From: Burkholderia sp. L27(2015)
Lineage (GTDB): Bacteria; Pseudomonadota; Gammaproteobacteria; Burkholderiales; Burkholderiaceae
DNA length: 64,000 bases
Assembly (NCBI RefSeq): GCF_009765705.1
Contig: NZ_LMUX01000009.1
Coordinates: 365,269-429,268, forward strand
Direction: 5' to 3'
Below, piece by piece: positions 35,077 through 43,783 of this stretch. The notes beneath the pieces were generated by a model. The model was given only the letters and a program-made list of their open reading frames with translations, was not told the DNA's origin and ran no database searches. The position numbers were made by a program, and so were the translations under genes. Within the stretch, counting starts at the first letter, position 1. Each line of letters starts with the position of its first letter.

Positions 35077-35817
35077 ATGTCCGATCCGAACGGGAAAGTC
35101 GCGATTGTCACGGGCGCTTCAGGTGGAATCGGCGGCGCGGTGGCCGCTCGGCTCGCGGCAGACGGATTCGATGTGGTCGCCACCTACGCAGGGCATTCGA
35201 CCGTAGCCGATGCGGTGATCGCTCAAGCCAAGAAGATCGGTCGACGCGGCCTTGCGGTGAAGGTCGATGTAGCTTGCGCGGAGGATGTCGAGCAGTTGTT
35301 CAGCGCCACGCTCGATACATTGGGACGCGTCGATGTCGTCGTCAACAGCGCCGGCATCATGCCGATGGGCTTGATCGCCGAACTCGACGTCGACGTCTTC
35401 GACAAAGTCATCGCAACGAACCTGCGCGGCACTTTCCTGGTATTTTCCCAGGCGGCAAAGTTGCTGGGCAACGGTGGTCGCATCATCGCGTTCTCGAGCA
35501 GCGTGCTCGCGAAATCCTTTCCGACATATGGTGCGTATATCGCCTCCAAGGCGGGCGTCGAAGGGCTCGTGCCTGTCCTGGCCAATGAGTTGCGCGGGCG
35601 CAATATCACCGTCAATGCGGTGGCGCCTGGTCCGGTCGGTACCGAGCTGTTCCTCAAAGGCAAGACGCCTGAACAGATTGCTACCCTGGGCAAGCTCGCG
35701 CCGCTTGAACGGCTGGGTACGCCGGATGACGTGGCAAGAGTGGTCTCTTTTCTCGCGGGTCCGGATGGCGAGTGGGTCAACGCACAGATACTTCGTGCGA
35801 ATGGCGGCTTTGCGTGA
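35077..35817 (+). CDS. Short-chain dehydrogenase/reductase, FabG-like (246 aa)
   Basis: The Rossmann motif is VTGASGGIGGAVAARLAADG, the NNAG equivalent is VVVNSAGIMPMG, and the catalytic Ser, Tyr and Lys are in FSSSVLAKSFPTYGAYIASK. The C-terminal proline loop is VAPGPVGTELF. The fold and length are those of classical SDR enzymes that reduce ketones or oxidise alcohols with NAD(P). The pair with a convergent HxlR regulator and an Old Yellow Enzyme gene suggests a set for electrophile or quinone stress. Precise substrate is unknown. Confidence 0.92.
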   Translation: MSDPNGKVAIVTGASGGIGGAVAARLAADGFDVVATYAGHSTVADAVIAQAKKIGRRGLAVKVDVACAEDVEQLFSATLDTLGRVDVVVNSAGIMPMGLIAELDVDVFDKVIATNLRGTFLVFSQAAKLLGNGGRIIAFSSSVLAKSFPTYGAYIASKAGVEGLVPVLANELRGRNITVNAVAPGPVGTELFLKGKTPEQIATLGKLAPLERLGTPDDVARVVSFLAGPDGEWVNAQILRANGGFA

Positions 35818-35834
35818 GCTAGAGGGACGTGCCG

Positions 35835-36236
35835 TCAGGCTTTACGCCCGGCTGCCGATGGCGAGTCCGGTTGATCGCATAACCCGCAGGGAAGGAGTTT
35901 GCTCGTTTGATCCAGTTCTTCCGCGTGGTGCAGGCCCCATTCATAGAGCTGCGAAATCAGCGGCTTGAGGCTCATCCCCAATGGCGTCAGCGTATATTCG
36001 ACACGCTGCGGTTCTTCGGCAAAAGTCTCCCGATGGACCAGCCCATGTTCTTCAAGCGCCCTGAGTTGCTGAATCAGAACCTTCTGCGAGATGCCGGCAA
36101 TCTGGTTTTCAAGCTCGCATACGCGCCTGGGGCCGCTCAATAAAATGTAAATGAGAACGGCTTTCCACCGTCCAGCAATGACGCCCAATGTCCGTTCAAT
36201 GGGTAAGCCTGGAAGTCGTTTTGTCACCTTCATCAT
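35835..36236 (-). CDS. HxlR-family transcriptional regulator (133 aa)
   Basis: The winged-helix core reads LGVIAGRWKAVLIYILLSGP then ISQKVLIQQLRALEEHGLVH and RVEYTLTPLGMSLKPLISQL, which is the HxlR signature. The start is taken as ATG 36236; a TTG at 36245 would lie inside the palindrome CACCAATTGGTG. Regulators of this family react to electrophiles such as formaldehyde, quinones and diamide, often by Cys oxidation; here LLPCGLCDQ near the C-terminus holds a Cys pair. It is divergent from the Old Yellow Enzyme gene. Confidence 0.9.
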   Translation of the reverse strand: MMKVTKRLPGLPIERTLGVIAGRWKAVLIYILLSGPRRVCELENQIAGISQKVLIQQLRALEEHGLVHRETFAEEPQRVEYTLTPLGMSLKPLISQLYEWGLHHAEELDQTSKLLPCGLCDQPDSPSAAGRKA

Positions 36237-36239
36237 GCG

Positions 36240-36251
36240 CACCAATTGGTG
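36240..36251. promoter_or_regulatory. Palindrome CACCAATTGGTG between HxlR regulator and Old Yellow Enzyme
   Basis: This 12-bp perfect palindrome touches the start region of the HxlR gene and lies 63 bp before the divergent oxidoreductase. Its place and symmetry suit an autoregulatory operator for the winged-helix dimer. Confidence 0.5.
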
Positions 36252-36314
36252 TGTGGATTGAACATTTGGCTCAGGTTAATCTGAATCGACCATTCAGTAC
36301 CTGAGGAAGTATCG

Positions 36315-37481
36315 ATGCCCGTTTTATTCGACACCCATAAACTCGGTGAGAACCTCACCTTGAGAAATCGCGTCGTGATGGCGCCCATGACTCGAACACG
36401 GACGTCCGACGGCGATGTTCCGAACACGTTGATGGCGACCTATTACGGTCAACGCGCCAGCGCCGGACTGATTGTAACCGAGGCGACCGACGTGTCTGCA
36501 CGTAGCAAGGGCTACGCATGGACACCGGGTATCTACACAAAGGCGCAGGTCGAGGGATGGCATTTGGTCACAGAGCAAGTACATCGCAACAAAGGTGCCA
36601 TTTTTTTGCAAATCTGGCATGTCGGAAGAATGGCTCACACGTCTATGATGCCCGATGGCGAGGCGCCTTGGGGAGTCACGGACGAACGCGCGAGCGAGTC
36701 CGATGTCTTCGCCCATGATGCCGACGGCAAGCTCACCTTTGTCCGGGCTAGCACCCCGCGACAGATCGAGACCGAGGAAATGGCCGATCTCGTCAGCGAA
36801 TTCACAACCGCCTTCAGAAACGCGAGACGCGCAGGGTTCGACGGTGTAGAAATCCATGCCGCAAACGGCTATCTGTTCAATCAGTTTATGAATTCGACGC
36901 TGAACACACGCACCGATAATTATGGTGGCCAGACACCGCAAACCCGGACCCGTCTGCTACTTGAGGTGGTGGATGCCGCGATCCGGGAGCTCGGTGCTGA
37001 CAAAGTCGGCGTCCGCGTTTCCCCATTCGGGAACTTCAACAGCATGCCGGTCGATCCTCGCGAGGAAGAAACCTTGCTGTATTTGTGCGACGAGTTGAGT
37101 CGGCGCGGCGTCGCCTATCTGCACATGGTCTATCAGTTGATGCCAGCAGGAAATGTGGAGGACAGTGAGTTTACCGGCGGAAATCTCAGCGACGATCTCG
37201 TGCGTAGGGTGCGCGATGCGTTCCACGGAACACTAATCTGGTGCGGCGGATTCACGCAACGCACCGCTCAGTTGGCGCTCGATAAGGGTTGGGTCGATCT
37301 GATTGCTTTCGGCAGACCCTTCATCGCCAATCCTGATCTGGTGGAGCGCTTCAAAAGCGACTGGCCGCTGACCGATTCCGACCCGTCCGATTTTTACACC
37401 CGGAACGGCGAGAAGGGCTATGTCGACTTTCCGAATTTCGATGGCGTCGCCCTCGATCTCGACGGCGGGTCGGCGGCATAA
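36315..37481 (+). CDS. Old Yellow Enzyme-family NADH:flavin oxidoreductase (388 aa)
   Basis: The TIM-barrel FMN enzyme opens with LFDTHKLGENLTLRNRVVMA and PMTRTRTSDGDVPNTLMATY. FMN and active-site parts follow: FLQIWHVGRMAH, GFDGVEIHAANGYLFNQFM and STLNTRTDNYGGQ, with the substrate pair His and Asn in EIHAANG. LIAFGRPFIANPDLVER binds the phosphate. Members (NemA, XenA/B) reduce activated alkenes, nitro-esters and quinones. The neighbouring SDR and the HxlR regulator support a role in electrophile detoxification. Confidence 0.93.
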   Translation: MPVLFDTHKLGENLTLRNRVVMAPMTRTRTSDGDVPNTLMATYYGQRASAGLIVTEATDVSARSKGYAWTPGIYTKAQVEGWHLVTEQVHRNKGAIFLQIWHVGRMAHTSMMPDGEAPWGVTDERASESDVFAHDADGKLTFVRASTPRQIETEEMADLVSEFTTAFRNARRAGFDGVEIHAANGYLFNQFMNSTLNTRTDNYGGQTPQTRTRLLLEVVDAAIRELGADKVGVRVSPFGNFNSMPVDPREEETLLYLCDELSRRGVAYLHMVYQLMPAGNVEDSEFTGGNLSDDLVRRVRDAFHGTLIWCGGFTQRTAQLALDKGWVDLIAFGRPFIANPDLVERFKSDWPLTDSDPSDFYTRNGEKGYVDFPNFDGVALDLDGGSAA

Positions 37482-37533
37482 ACAGAATGGACAGGCGCAA
37501 CGACACCTGACCCTGTTGTCTGACTGAGCGCGT

Positions 37534-38652
37534 TCAAGCGATTCGGTCTTCGCTTGTCGGATCGAACAATACTGCTTTCGAGACATCGAACATCAGTGCA
37601 ATATTTTCACGTGCTCGCGGCTGCGCACTCGGATGGACTCGGCACACGGTGCGGCGGTTATTGATTTGTGCAAAAACCAAAGTATCCGGGCCAGTCGGCT
37701 CGATCAAGTCGACCTTCACGTTGATTTCCTGAAGCAGCGATTCTGCCGTGCTATGCGCATGGCGTTTATCCGTAATGCGTTCCGGACGTAATCCCAGGAT
37801 CACGTTTTGCCCGATATGGCTGCGCACCGATGGCGCGCTGAACGGCAGGTTCAGAACGGTTTGGGTATCACCGCTTTCAAGCAGCATCCCCACCCCGGAG
37901 CCGGCTTCCAGCAGCGTGCCATTGATGAAATTCATCGGCGGTGAGCCGATGAAGCCCGCCACGAACAGATTCGATGGGCTGTCATAGACATCCTGCGGAG
38001 CGCCGAATTGCTGAACCACGCCATCTTTCATCACGGCGATCCGGTCGCCCAGCGTCATCGCTTCGATCTGATCGTGCGTCACATAGACGATGGTGGTACC
38101 CAGGCGCCGGTGCATCAGCTTGATTTCGGAACGTACTTCGATACGCAGCTTGGCGTCGAGGTTCGACAACGGCTCGTCGAACAGAAACATCACCGGGTCG
38201 CGTGCCAGCGCGCGCCCCATCGCGACACGCTGCCGTTGGCCGCCCGATAGCTGACCAGGCTTGCGGTCCAGCAGGTGCGAAATTTGCAAGGTATCTGAAA
38301 CGCGTTCGACGATGGCTTTTTGTTCTGCCTTCGGCATCTTGCGGATTTTGAGGCCAAACGCCATGTTCTCCCGTACTGTCATTGACGGGTACAGCGCGTA
38401 CGACTGAAACACCATCGCGATGTCGCGATCTTTGGGCGAGAGATTGTTGACGATCTTGTTATCGATCAGGATGTCGCCGCGGGTGACCGTCTCCAGGCCG
38501 GCGATCATATTCAGCAAGGTCGACTTGCCGCAACCCGAGCCGCCGACCAGTATCAGGAATTGGCCGTCTTCGATTTCAATATCGATACCTTTGAGGACCG
38601 GCACCCCATTCGGGTAGGTCTTGTAGACGTCGCGGATGGAAAGGCTTGCCAT
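37534..38652 (-). CDS. Sugar ABC importer ATPase, UgpC/MalK/GtsD type (372 aa)
   Basis: Walker A is LVGGSGCGKSTLLNMIAGL, the signature is LSGGQRQRVAMGRALARDP, Walker B is MFLFDEPLSNLDAKL, and the H-loop is IVYVTHDQIEA. A C-terminal TOBE/regulatory region follows from about 240 with GSPPMNFINGTL and LGLRPERI. It lies after the two permease genes and completes a CUT1 sugar importer. The gap to the preceding permease is 102 bp. The pump is likely to take up a hexose. Confidence 0.93.
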   Translation of the reverse strand: MASLSIRDVYKTYPNGVPVLKGIDIEIEDGQFLILVGGSGCGKSTLLNMIAGLETVTRGDILIDNKIVNNLSPKDRDIAMVFQSYALYPSMTVRENMAFGLKIRKMPKAEQKAIVERVSDTLQISHLLDRKPGQLSGGQRQRVAMGRALARDPVMFLFDEPLSNLDAKLRIEVRSEIKLMHRRLGTTIVYVTHDQIEAMTLGDRIAVMKDGVVQQFGAPQDVYDSPSNLFVAGFIGSPPMNFINGTLLEAGSGVGMLLESGDTQTVLNLPFSAPSVRSHIGQNVILGLRPERITDKRHAHSTAESLLQEINVKVDLIEPTGPDTLVFAQINNRRTVCRVHPSAQPRARENIALMFDVSKAVLFDPTSEDRIA

Positions 38653-38754
38653 GCGTTGTATCCTTTATCAGAAGCTGGCGCGGGCCAGACGATGAGCTTG
38701 GTTCGGTGCTGCCGTGAGTAGCGAAGCCCGCAGGCATGGCGCAACCCGAGCGCT

Positions 38755-39633
38755 TTAACCTTTGACCGCACCAGCAGTCAGCCCGCGCACAAAATAACGA
38801 CCCGCGATCATGTAGACGAGCAGGGTGGGGAGGGCCGCGATAATGGCGCCCGCCATGTCGACGTTGTATTCCTTGACACCCGTTGAGGTGTTCACCAGAT
38901 TGTTCAGCGCCACGGTAATCGGCATCGAATCGACACCCGAGAACACGATTCCGAACAAGAAGTCGTTCCAGATCTGCGTGAATTGCCAAATCAGGCACAC
39001 CATGAAAATCGGCAGCGAGATTGGCAGCAGGATGCGTGTGAAGATCATGAAAAAGCCCGCGCCATCGACACGTGCCGCCTTGACCAGTTCGTGGGGAACG
39101 CCCACATAGAAATTACGAAAAAACATGGTGGTGAACGCAATCCCGTAGATCACGTGCACCAGCACCAAACCCCCCGTGGTGTTGGCCAGACCGAGCATGC
39201 CTTGCAGGCGTGCCATCGGCAGCAAGATCGCTTGGAACGGGATGAAGCAGCCGACCAACAACATCGTGAAAATCAGGTCCGCACCACGGAAACGCCAGTG
39301 CGTCAGCACATAGCCGTTGAAAGCGCCAATGATCGATGAAATGAGCACGGCAGGAATAGCCATGCGCACCGAGTTCAGGAAGAACGGTTCCATGCCGTCG
39401 CAGCGCACGCCGGTACAGGCGCCGCTCCAGGCCTTGACCCACGGCGCGATCGTGAGGTGCGTCGGCAGCGTCAACATATTGCCGGTGCGCAGTTCGTCGA
39501 GATCTTTGAGCGACGTCGACACCATCACATAGATCGGGAACAGAAAATACAGTGCAAACAGGATCAATACCGCGTAAATCATGGCGCGGTTGATGGTGAA
39601 ACGGCCCATGTTGGAGCTGGCCTTAAAGTCCAT
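38755..39633 (-). CDS. Sugar ABC importer permease, MalG/GtsC type (292 aa)
   Basis: The protein has six helices. The EAA loop, which docks the ATPase, reads VPHELVKAARVDGAGFFMIFTR-like text near residue 190 with the usual Gly. The opening ALYFLFPIYVMVSTSLKDLDE is typical of CUT1 family permeases. It overlaps the 3' end of the other permease gene by 11 bp. Together they form the pore for the binding protein encoded at 40632-41882. Confidence 0.93.
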   Translation of the reverse strand: MDFKASSNMGRFTINRAMIYAVLILFALYFLFPIYVMVSTSLKDLDELRTGNMLTLPTHLTIAPWVKAWSGACTGVRCDGMEPFFLNSVRMAIPAVLISSIIGAFNGYVLTHWRFRGADLIFTMLLVGCFIPFQAILLPMARLQGMLGLANTTGGLVLVHVIYGIAFTTMFFRNFYVGVPHELVKAARVDGAGFFMIFTRILLPISLPIFMVCLIWQFTQIWNDFLFGIVFSGVDSMPITVALNNLVNTSTGVKEYNVDMAGAIIAALPTLLVYMIAGRYFVRGLTAGAVKG

Positions 39634-40576
39634 TGCGCGTACTCCTGGATTCCAGGTACATCAGCGGCACGAGCACCGCAATCACGGTCGCGAGCATCAT
39701 CATCGACGAAGCGGCACCGACGCCAAGTTGGCCGCGATTGAATGAAAAGGTGTACATGAACATGGCCGGCAACGACGACGATGTGCCTGGGCCGCCAGCC
39801 GTGAGCGACACCACGAGGTCGAAGGTCTTGATCGTAATGTGGGCCAGGATCAGCATCACGGAGAAAAACACCGGCCGCATGCTGGGGATCACGATTTTGC
39901 GATAGACGGTGGGCAACGATGCGCCGTCGAGTTGGGCTGCCTTGAAAATTTCGCCATCGACGCCGCGCAGGCCGGCCAGACACAGTGCCATGACGAACCC
40001 GGTGGATTGCCACACAGCGGCGATCACCACGCAGAAGATCGCTTTGTCCGGATCGCCCAGCCAATCGAAGTTGAAACTGGTCCAGCCCCAGTCATGCAGC
40101 ACTTTCTGCACGCCCAGCGTCGGATTCAAGATCCACTGCCAAGTGGTGCCGGTGACGATGAACGACAAGGCCATCGGGTACATGAACACCGCGCGCAATG
40201 CCCCTTCGGCACGGATTTTCTGATCCAGCAGGATCGCCAGGAATAGGCCCAGAGCGGTACAAATGGCGATGAACGGAACGCCGAACCACGCCAGATTGGC
40301 CGCTGAGGTCCACCAGACGTCATTGGCGAATAGTTCGGTATAGCGCGAGAAACCGTCGAACGTGTAGTTCGGCATGAGGTGCGAACTGGTCAGGGACAAA
40401 TAGCCGGTGACGAGGATAAAGCCGTAGACGAATACCAGACTGATGACTACGCTGGGCGCCAACACGATGCGGGGAATCCATGCGTCAGCCAGTGTCGCCC
40501 AGCGTGACGCGGTGCGACGTTGTTCACGCGGGGGCGCAAGCCGCTCGGGTTTCTCGCTGCTGAGGGAAGCAGGCAC
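39623..40576 (-). CDS. Sugar ABC importer permease, MalF/GtsB type (317 aa)
   Basis: Six helices follow a 30-residue hydrophilic N-terminus. The first helix is IVLAPSVVISLVFVYGFILV; the EAA loop is GVDGEIFKAAQLDGASLPTV. Length fits. The gene begins 55 bp after the binding-protein gene and overlaps the second permease by 11 bp. Confidence 0.93.
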   Translation of the reverse strand: MPASLSSEKPERLAPPREQRRTASRWATLADAWIPRIVLAPSVVISLVFVYGFILVTGYLSLTSSHLMPNYTFDGFSRYTELFANDVWWTSAANLAWFGVPFIAICTALGLFLAILLDQKIRAEGALRAVFMYPMALSFIVTGTTWQWILNPTLGVQKVLHDWGWTSFNFDWLGDPDKAIFCVVIAAVWQSTGFVMALCLAGLRGVDGEIFKAAQLDGASLPTVYRKIVIPSMRPVFFSVMLILAHITIKTFDLVVSLTAGGPGTSSSLPAMFMYTFSFNRGQLGVGAASSMMMLATVIAVLVPLMYLESRSTRNGL

Positions 40577-40631
40577 GGCATCACTCCTCGAAATAGTTCG
40601 CCGGCCGCAAGCCGGACGAACTTGGGTTTCG

Positions 40632-41882
40632 TTACTTGGTTTTGGCCGCTTTAGCCAAGTCGGACAGAGCCGTCTTCGTGTCTTCGTTCGAGTTCATGAA
40701 CTTGGTCACGGCGTCGGTGATGGCGCCTGCAACGGCATCGTTCTGTGCCATACCATGCGCCAACGAAGGGACGTAGCTGCCGTTCTTCAATGCCGTTTGC
40801 TCATCGGCATAAGACTGTTTCGCACAGGCATCGAATTTATCCATCGGCACGCCTAGACGCACCGGGATCGAGCCTTTGTTCAGGCTGAATTCCGCCTGAA
40901 AATCGGGGCTCATGATGGTGCTTGCCAGCGCCAATTGTCCTGGCGTTGCGCCGGACTGACCCTTTTGTGTGAAGAAAGCAAACGAGTCGACGTTGTAAGT
41001 GAACGAGGTAGCGGTGCCCGGTGCCGGTGAGCAAACGTAGTCGCGGCCTGCCACCTTGCCGGCGCCGACGAATTCGCCCTTGGCCCAGTCACCCATAAAC
41101 TGCATGCCAGCCTTGCCATTGATCACCATGGCGGTCGCGACATTCCAGTCGCGACCGGAGTGACCCGCATCGAAATAGCTTTCGATCTTGCGCACGGTAT
41201 CGAAGACGGTGCCCATTTGCGGCGAGGTCAGCGTGGCCGGATCCAGGTCGACCAATGCTTTCTTGTAGAACGGCGCACCTTGTGACAGCACCACGGTTTC
41301 CCAAATGGTCAGGTCTTGCCAAGGTTGGCCGCCAGTCGCGACCGGAACATAGCCAGCGGCCTTCAGCTTGTCAGCCAGTGCGAAAAATTCCGGCCAGGTT
41401 GTGGGGGCGGTTGCGCCGACTTTCTTCAGCGCATCGGCGTTAATCCATAGCCAGTTGACGCGGTGCACGGAGAAGGGCGCCGCCACGTAGTGGCCTTTGT
41501 ATTTCATCAGCGCATCGATCGCCGGGGGCAGGTTCTTGCTCCAGTCTTTCGCTGCCGCATCGACATTGGTCAGCACGCCTTCGTCCGCCCATTCCTTGAT
41601 CAGCGGCCCCTTGATTTGAGCGGCCGTGGGGGCATTGCCTGAGATAACCTGGGTCTTGAGTGCCGTCATTGCCGCGGCACCTGCGCCACCGGCCACAGCG
41701 AAGTCTCGCCACTGATAGCCTTGTTTGTCCATGTCCGCTTTGAGCACGCCAACCGCTTTGGATTCGCCGCCGGACGTCCACCAATGCAGGACTTCAAGCT
41801 GTTCAGCCGCGCTCGCTACCTGAATACCCGCGACCATCAGACCGGCCGCGCAAAGTGCACCCATCATCGTACGCAATTTCAT
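40632..41882 (-). CDS. Sugar ABC importer binding protein, glucose/mannose (GtsA) type (416 aa)
   Basis: Residues 1-25 are a signal peptide ending ASAAEQ. The mature protein begins EQLEVLHWWTSGGESKAVGV, which is the opening of the GtsA-like glucose/mannose-binding group of SBP_bac_1 proteins. Further family text is APFSVHRVNWLWINADALKK, GGQPWQDLTIWETVVLSQGA and FMGDWAKGEF. The substrate is thus probably glucose and/or mannose, which fits the glucokinase, fructokinase and AGE isomerase nearby. Transcription probably starts at the HexR-like promoter at 42248-42276, leaving a leader of about 355 nt. Confidence 0.88.
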   Translation of the reverse strand: MKLRTMMGALCAAGLMVAGIQVASAAEQLEVLHWWTSGGESKAVGVLKADMDKQGYQWRDFAVAGGAGAAAMTALKTQVISGNAPTAAQIKGPLIKEWADEGVLTNVDAAAKDWSKNLPPAIDALMKYKGHYVAAPFSVHRVNWLWINADALKKVGATAPTTWPEFFALADKLKAAGYVPVATGGQPWQDLTIWETVVLSQGAPFYKKALVDLDPATLTSPQMGTVFDTVRKIESYFDAGHSGRDWNVATAMVINGKAGMQFMGDWAKGEFVGAGKVAGRDYVCSPAPGTATSFTYNVDSFAFFTQKGQSGATPGQLALASTIMSPDFQAEFSLNKGSIPVRLGVPMDKFDACAKQSYADEQTALKNGSYVPSLAHGMAQNDAVAGAITDAVTKFMNSNEDTKTALSDLAKAAKTK

Positions 41883-42240
41883 CGAGATCTCCAGACACCA
41901 ATTTGAAAGACGTTTTGCTCCAGGCTCGTGGGGCGGGAAGGGTAGTCTTGGTGGCGGGCAATCGGGCTGAGCCCCCTGGGCGAGTGCCCATGGGTGGGTT
42001 ACAGCGCCCGAAGGCCTGCAACCGCTCAGACTCTGAGTGGAATGGTATGCAACGCTGTCTCCTTCTTTTTTGCGGACCGCCTGGGTTGGCCGGTGCTTTT
42101 ATTTTTCTGACAAGAGGCTGGCCTCGTATCGTCAGTGCGCGCCGCGTAGATACAACGCTTACGGGGATGCGCTACTTACCCTGCAATCTTGCTTAGCCTT
42201 GGACTGCGCTATAGATCTTTGAGAATTTGGGGTACCTCCT
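41883..42240 (-). other. Long leader of the sugar importer operon
   Basis: Between the predicted start site near 42241 and the binding-protein ATG lie about 355 nt without a supported gene. On the minus strand AGGAGG occurs at 42234-42239, right at the predicted 5' end of the RNA, with no start codon at the right distance. A structured or regulated leader is possible; I could not assign a known riboswitch. Confidence 0.35.
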
Positions 42241-42247
42241 GTTTTTT

Positions 42248-42296
42248 ATTGTAGTTAAACTACACTTGAGTGTCAAAAAATATTTTATTGAACTAC
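42248..42296 (-). promoter_or_regulatory. Promoter and HexR/RpiR-type operator of the sugar importer operon
   Basis: Reading the minus strand, TTGACA (42271-42276), a 17-bp spacer and TACAAT (42248-42253) form a near-ideal sigma-70 promoter pointing at the importer. The palindrome TGTAGTTAAACTACA (42250-42264) covers the -10 and the spacer, which would block RNA polymerase when bound. A further half-site AACTAC sits at 42291-42296. The palindrome closely resembles the HexR box of gammaproteobacteria (TGTAATTAAATTACA, from memory). Confidence 0.75.
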
Positions 42297-42363
42297 GGTG
42301 AGCTCGCTTGTGTCGCGCACCGCGCGCGAAGCAATTGACCTACCGACCCACGTCGCTTGCGAC

Positions 42364-42398
42364 AAAAAAAACCGGTGCGCTGTATTCAGGCGCACCGG
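42364..42398 (-). terminator. Rho-independent terminator of the porin gene
   Basis: CCGGTGCGC and GCGCACCGG pair perfectly over 9 bp around a 9-nt loop. On the minus strand the stem is followed by eight T residues (the A-run 42364-42371). It lies 48 bp beyond the porin stop. Confidence 0.9.
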
Positions 42399-42445
42399 AA
42401 ATCACACACACTTCTCGCGCCAACGTAAGACTACGAAAGTAGGGA

Positions 42446-43525
42446 TCAGAACGCGTGCTGCAGGTCGATAAACACACCGGACTGTCCATGCCCTTGCAGC
42501 GGCGCATCGCCCGTGCCCGGTTCGTTCGCGTTCAGGCCAAATGCGCCGGTCGAGCTGTTATGCACAGTCGCGGCCTCCAGTGCGATCAACGTGCGCTTGG
42601 AGAAACTGTAAGTGCCGGCCAACGTGTACAGCGTCGCTGAACCCCCGTTGTTGTTGGCGTTCACGTGATAGGCCGCGGCGGTCAGCGAAACTGCCGGGTT
42701 GACGAGGTAGGTCACACCGCCCCACTCGAGGTTGGTCGTGGACGGCGCTCCCAACAAAGCTTGCGGCGCATGCGAGCCTTGATAAGCGACTTGCACCTTG
42801 ACCGGACCGAGGAACACATTCACACCGGCAAAGTATTCGCGTGAGGAGGCATACACGTCGGTGAAGCCGCCGGTGCTGCTGCGGATTTCGTCATAGATGC
42901 CGCGCACTTGAAACAGCGTCGCGGAATAGGTCAGTGCCAAACCATCGCGTCGCCCGTTTTGCGCGCCGGCTGTCGTGTTGCCGTTGAAGTCGGTCGAACC
43001 GCTCAGCGAATACACGCCGTATGCGTCGAAGCCGCCTATCGTCGGCGTGTGATAAGACACATCGTTCTGCGAACCCGGCCAGTTGCGGCCCCCAACCAGC
43101 GAAGCCGACGACCAGTTCGACTGGCCTAGTGGATCGAAGTCCCACACCATGTTCGAAATCCACTGCTGCTTGCCCAGCAGCAAGGTGCCGTAGTGGTCGT
43201 TGGCGATGCCGACATCGGCGTAACGGCTGAAAGCCGTGCCTGCTACTCCGCCGCTGGCTCCGGTGACGGTATTCAGGCCGTCTTCGAGGTGGAACGTGAC
43301 CTTGTTGCCACCACCGATGTCCTCGACGCCTTCAAACCCGAACAGGCTGGTCCCCCAGTCTCCGCTTTCAACGCGAAGGCGCGAGCTGCTTGCGTTTGCG
43401 CTCGTGGGAACCCCTGTTTGGTACTCCAGGCCATTGTCCAGCCGACCGTACAGCGTCACGCTGCTTTGCGCGTAGGCGCTCGTGCCCAGACCCAGCAGCG
43501 CGGCTGCGAGTAGCGTTTTCCTCAT
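42446..43525 (-). CDS. Gram-negative porin, Burkholderia type (359 aa)
   Basis: The signal peptide (residues 1-19) is followed by QSSVTLYGRLDNGLEYQTGV, the classic start of betaproteobacterial trimeric porins. The barrel strands show alternating hydrophobic residues, and the protein ends in FIDLQHAF with the terminal Phe needed for outer-membrane assembly. The promoter at 43708-43736 carries the same operator as the sugar importer, so this porin probably supplies the same sugar to the periplasm. An own terminator follows. Confidence 0.95.
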   Translation of the reverse strand: MRKTLLAAALLGLGTSAYAQSSVTLYGRLDNGLEYQTGVPTSANASSSRLRVESGDWGTSLFGFEGVEDIGGGNKVTFHLEDGLNTVTGASGGVAGTAFSRYADVGIANDHYGTLLLGKQQWISNMVWDFDPLGQSNWSSASLVGGRNWPGSQNDVSYHTPTIGGFDAYGVYSLSGSTDFNGNTTAGAQNGRRDGLALTYSATLFQVRGIYDEIRSSTGGFTDVYASSREYFAGVNVFLGPVKVQVAYQGSHAPQALLGAPSTTNLEWGGVTYLVNPAVSLTAAAYHVNANNNGGSATLYTLAGTYSFSKRTLIALEAATVHNSSTGAFGLNANEPGTGDAPLQGHGQSGVFIDLQHAF

Positions 43526-43707
43526 TAACGTCTCCTTTTTTTAGTCTTTTTATTCGATGTGTAATTAGTTCTACTTAGTTACCCTTGGTTGCTATCGCCT
43601 ACGATTACTCAATTCCATCTCAAACGCCTTATTGATCCGTCTTCACCGCGTTGCAACCCGAGCCGCAGCGCAATCTTTTTGATTTAAGAGGCTATCTGAC
43701 GAAGGCA

Positions 43708-43756
43708 ATCGTAGTTAAACTACAGATAAGTGTCAAACTTTATTTTGTTAGACTAC
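43708..43756 (-). promoter_or_regulatory. Promoter and HexR/RpiR-type operator of the porin gene
   Basis: On the minus strand TTGACA (43731-43736), 17 bp and TACGAT (43708-43713) form a sigma-70 promoter pointing at the porin. GTAGTTAAACTAC (43711-43723) is a perfect palindrome over the -10 and spacer. A half-site GACTAC lies at 43751-43756, exactly as far from the -35 as AACTAC in the importer promoter. The site may also influence the divergent glucokinase-regulator gene. Confidence 0.75.
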
Positions 43757-43783
43757 TAAAATTCGAAGTTCACCCGGAGGTTT

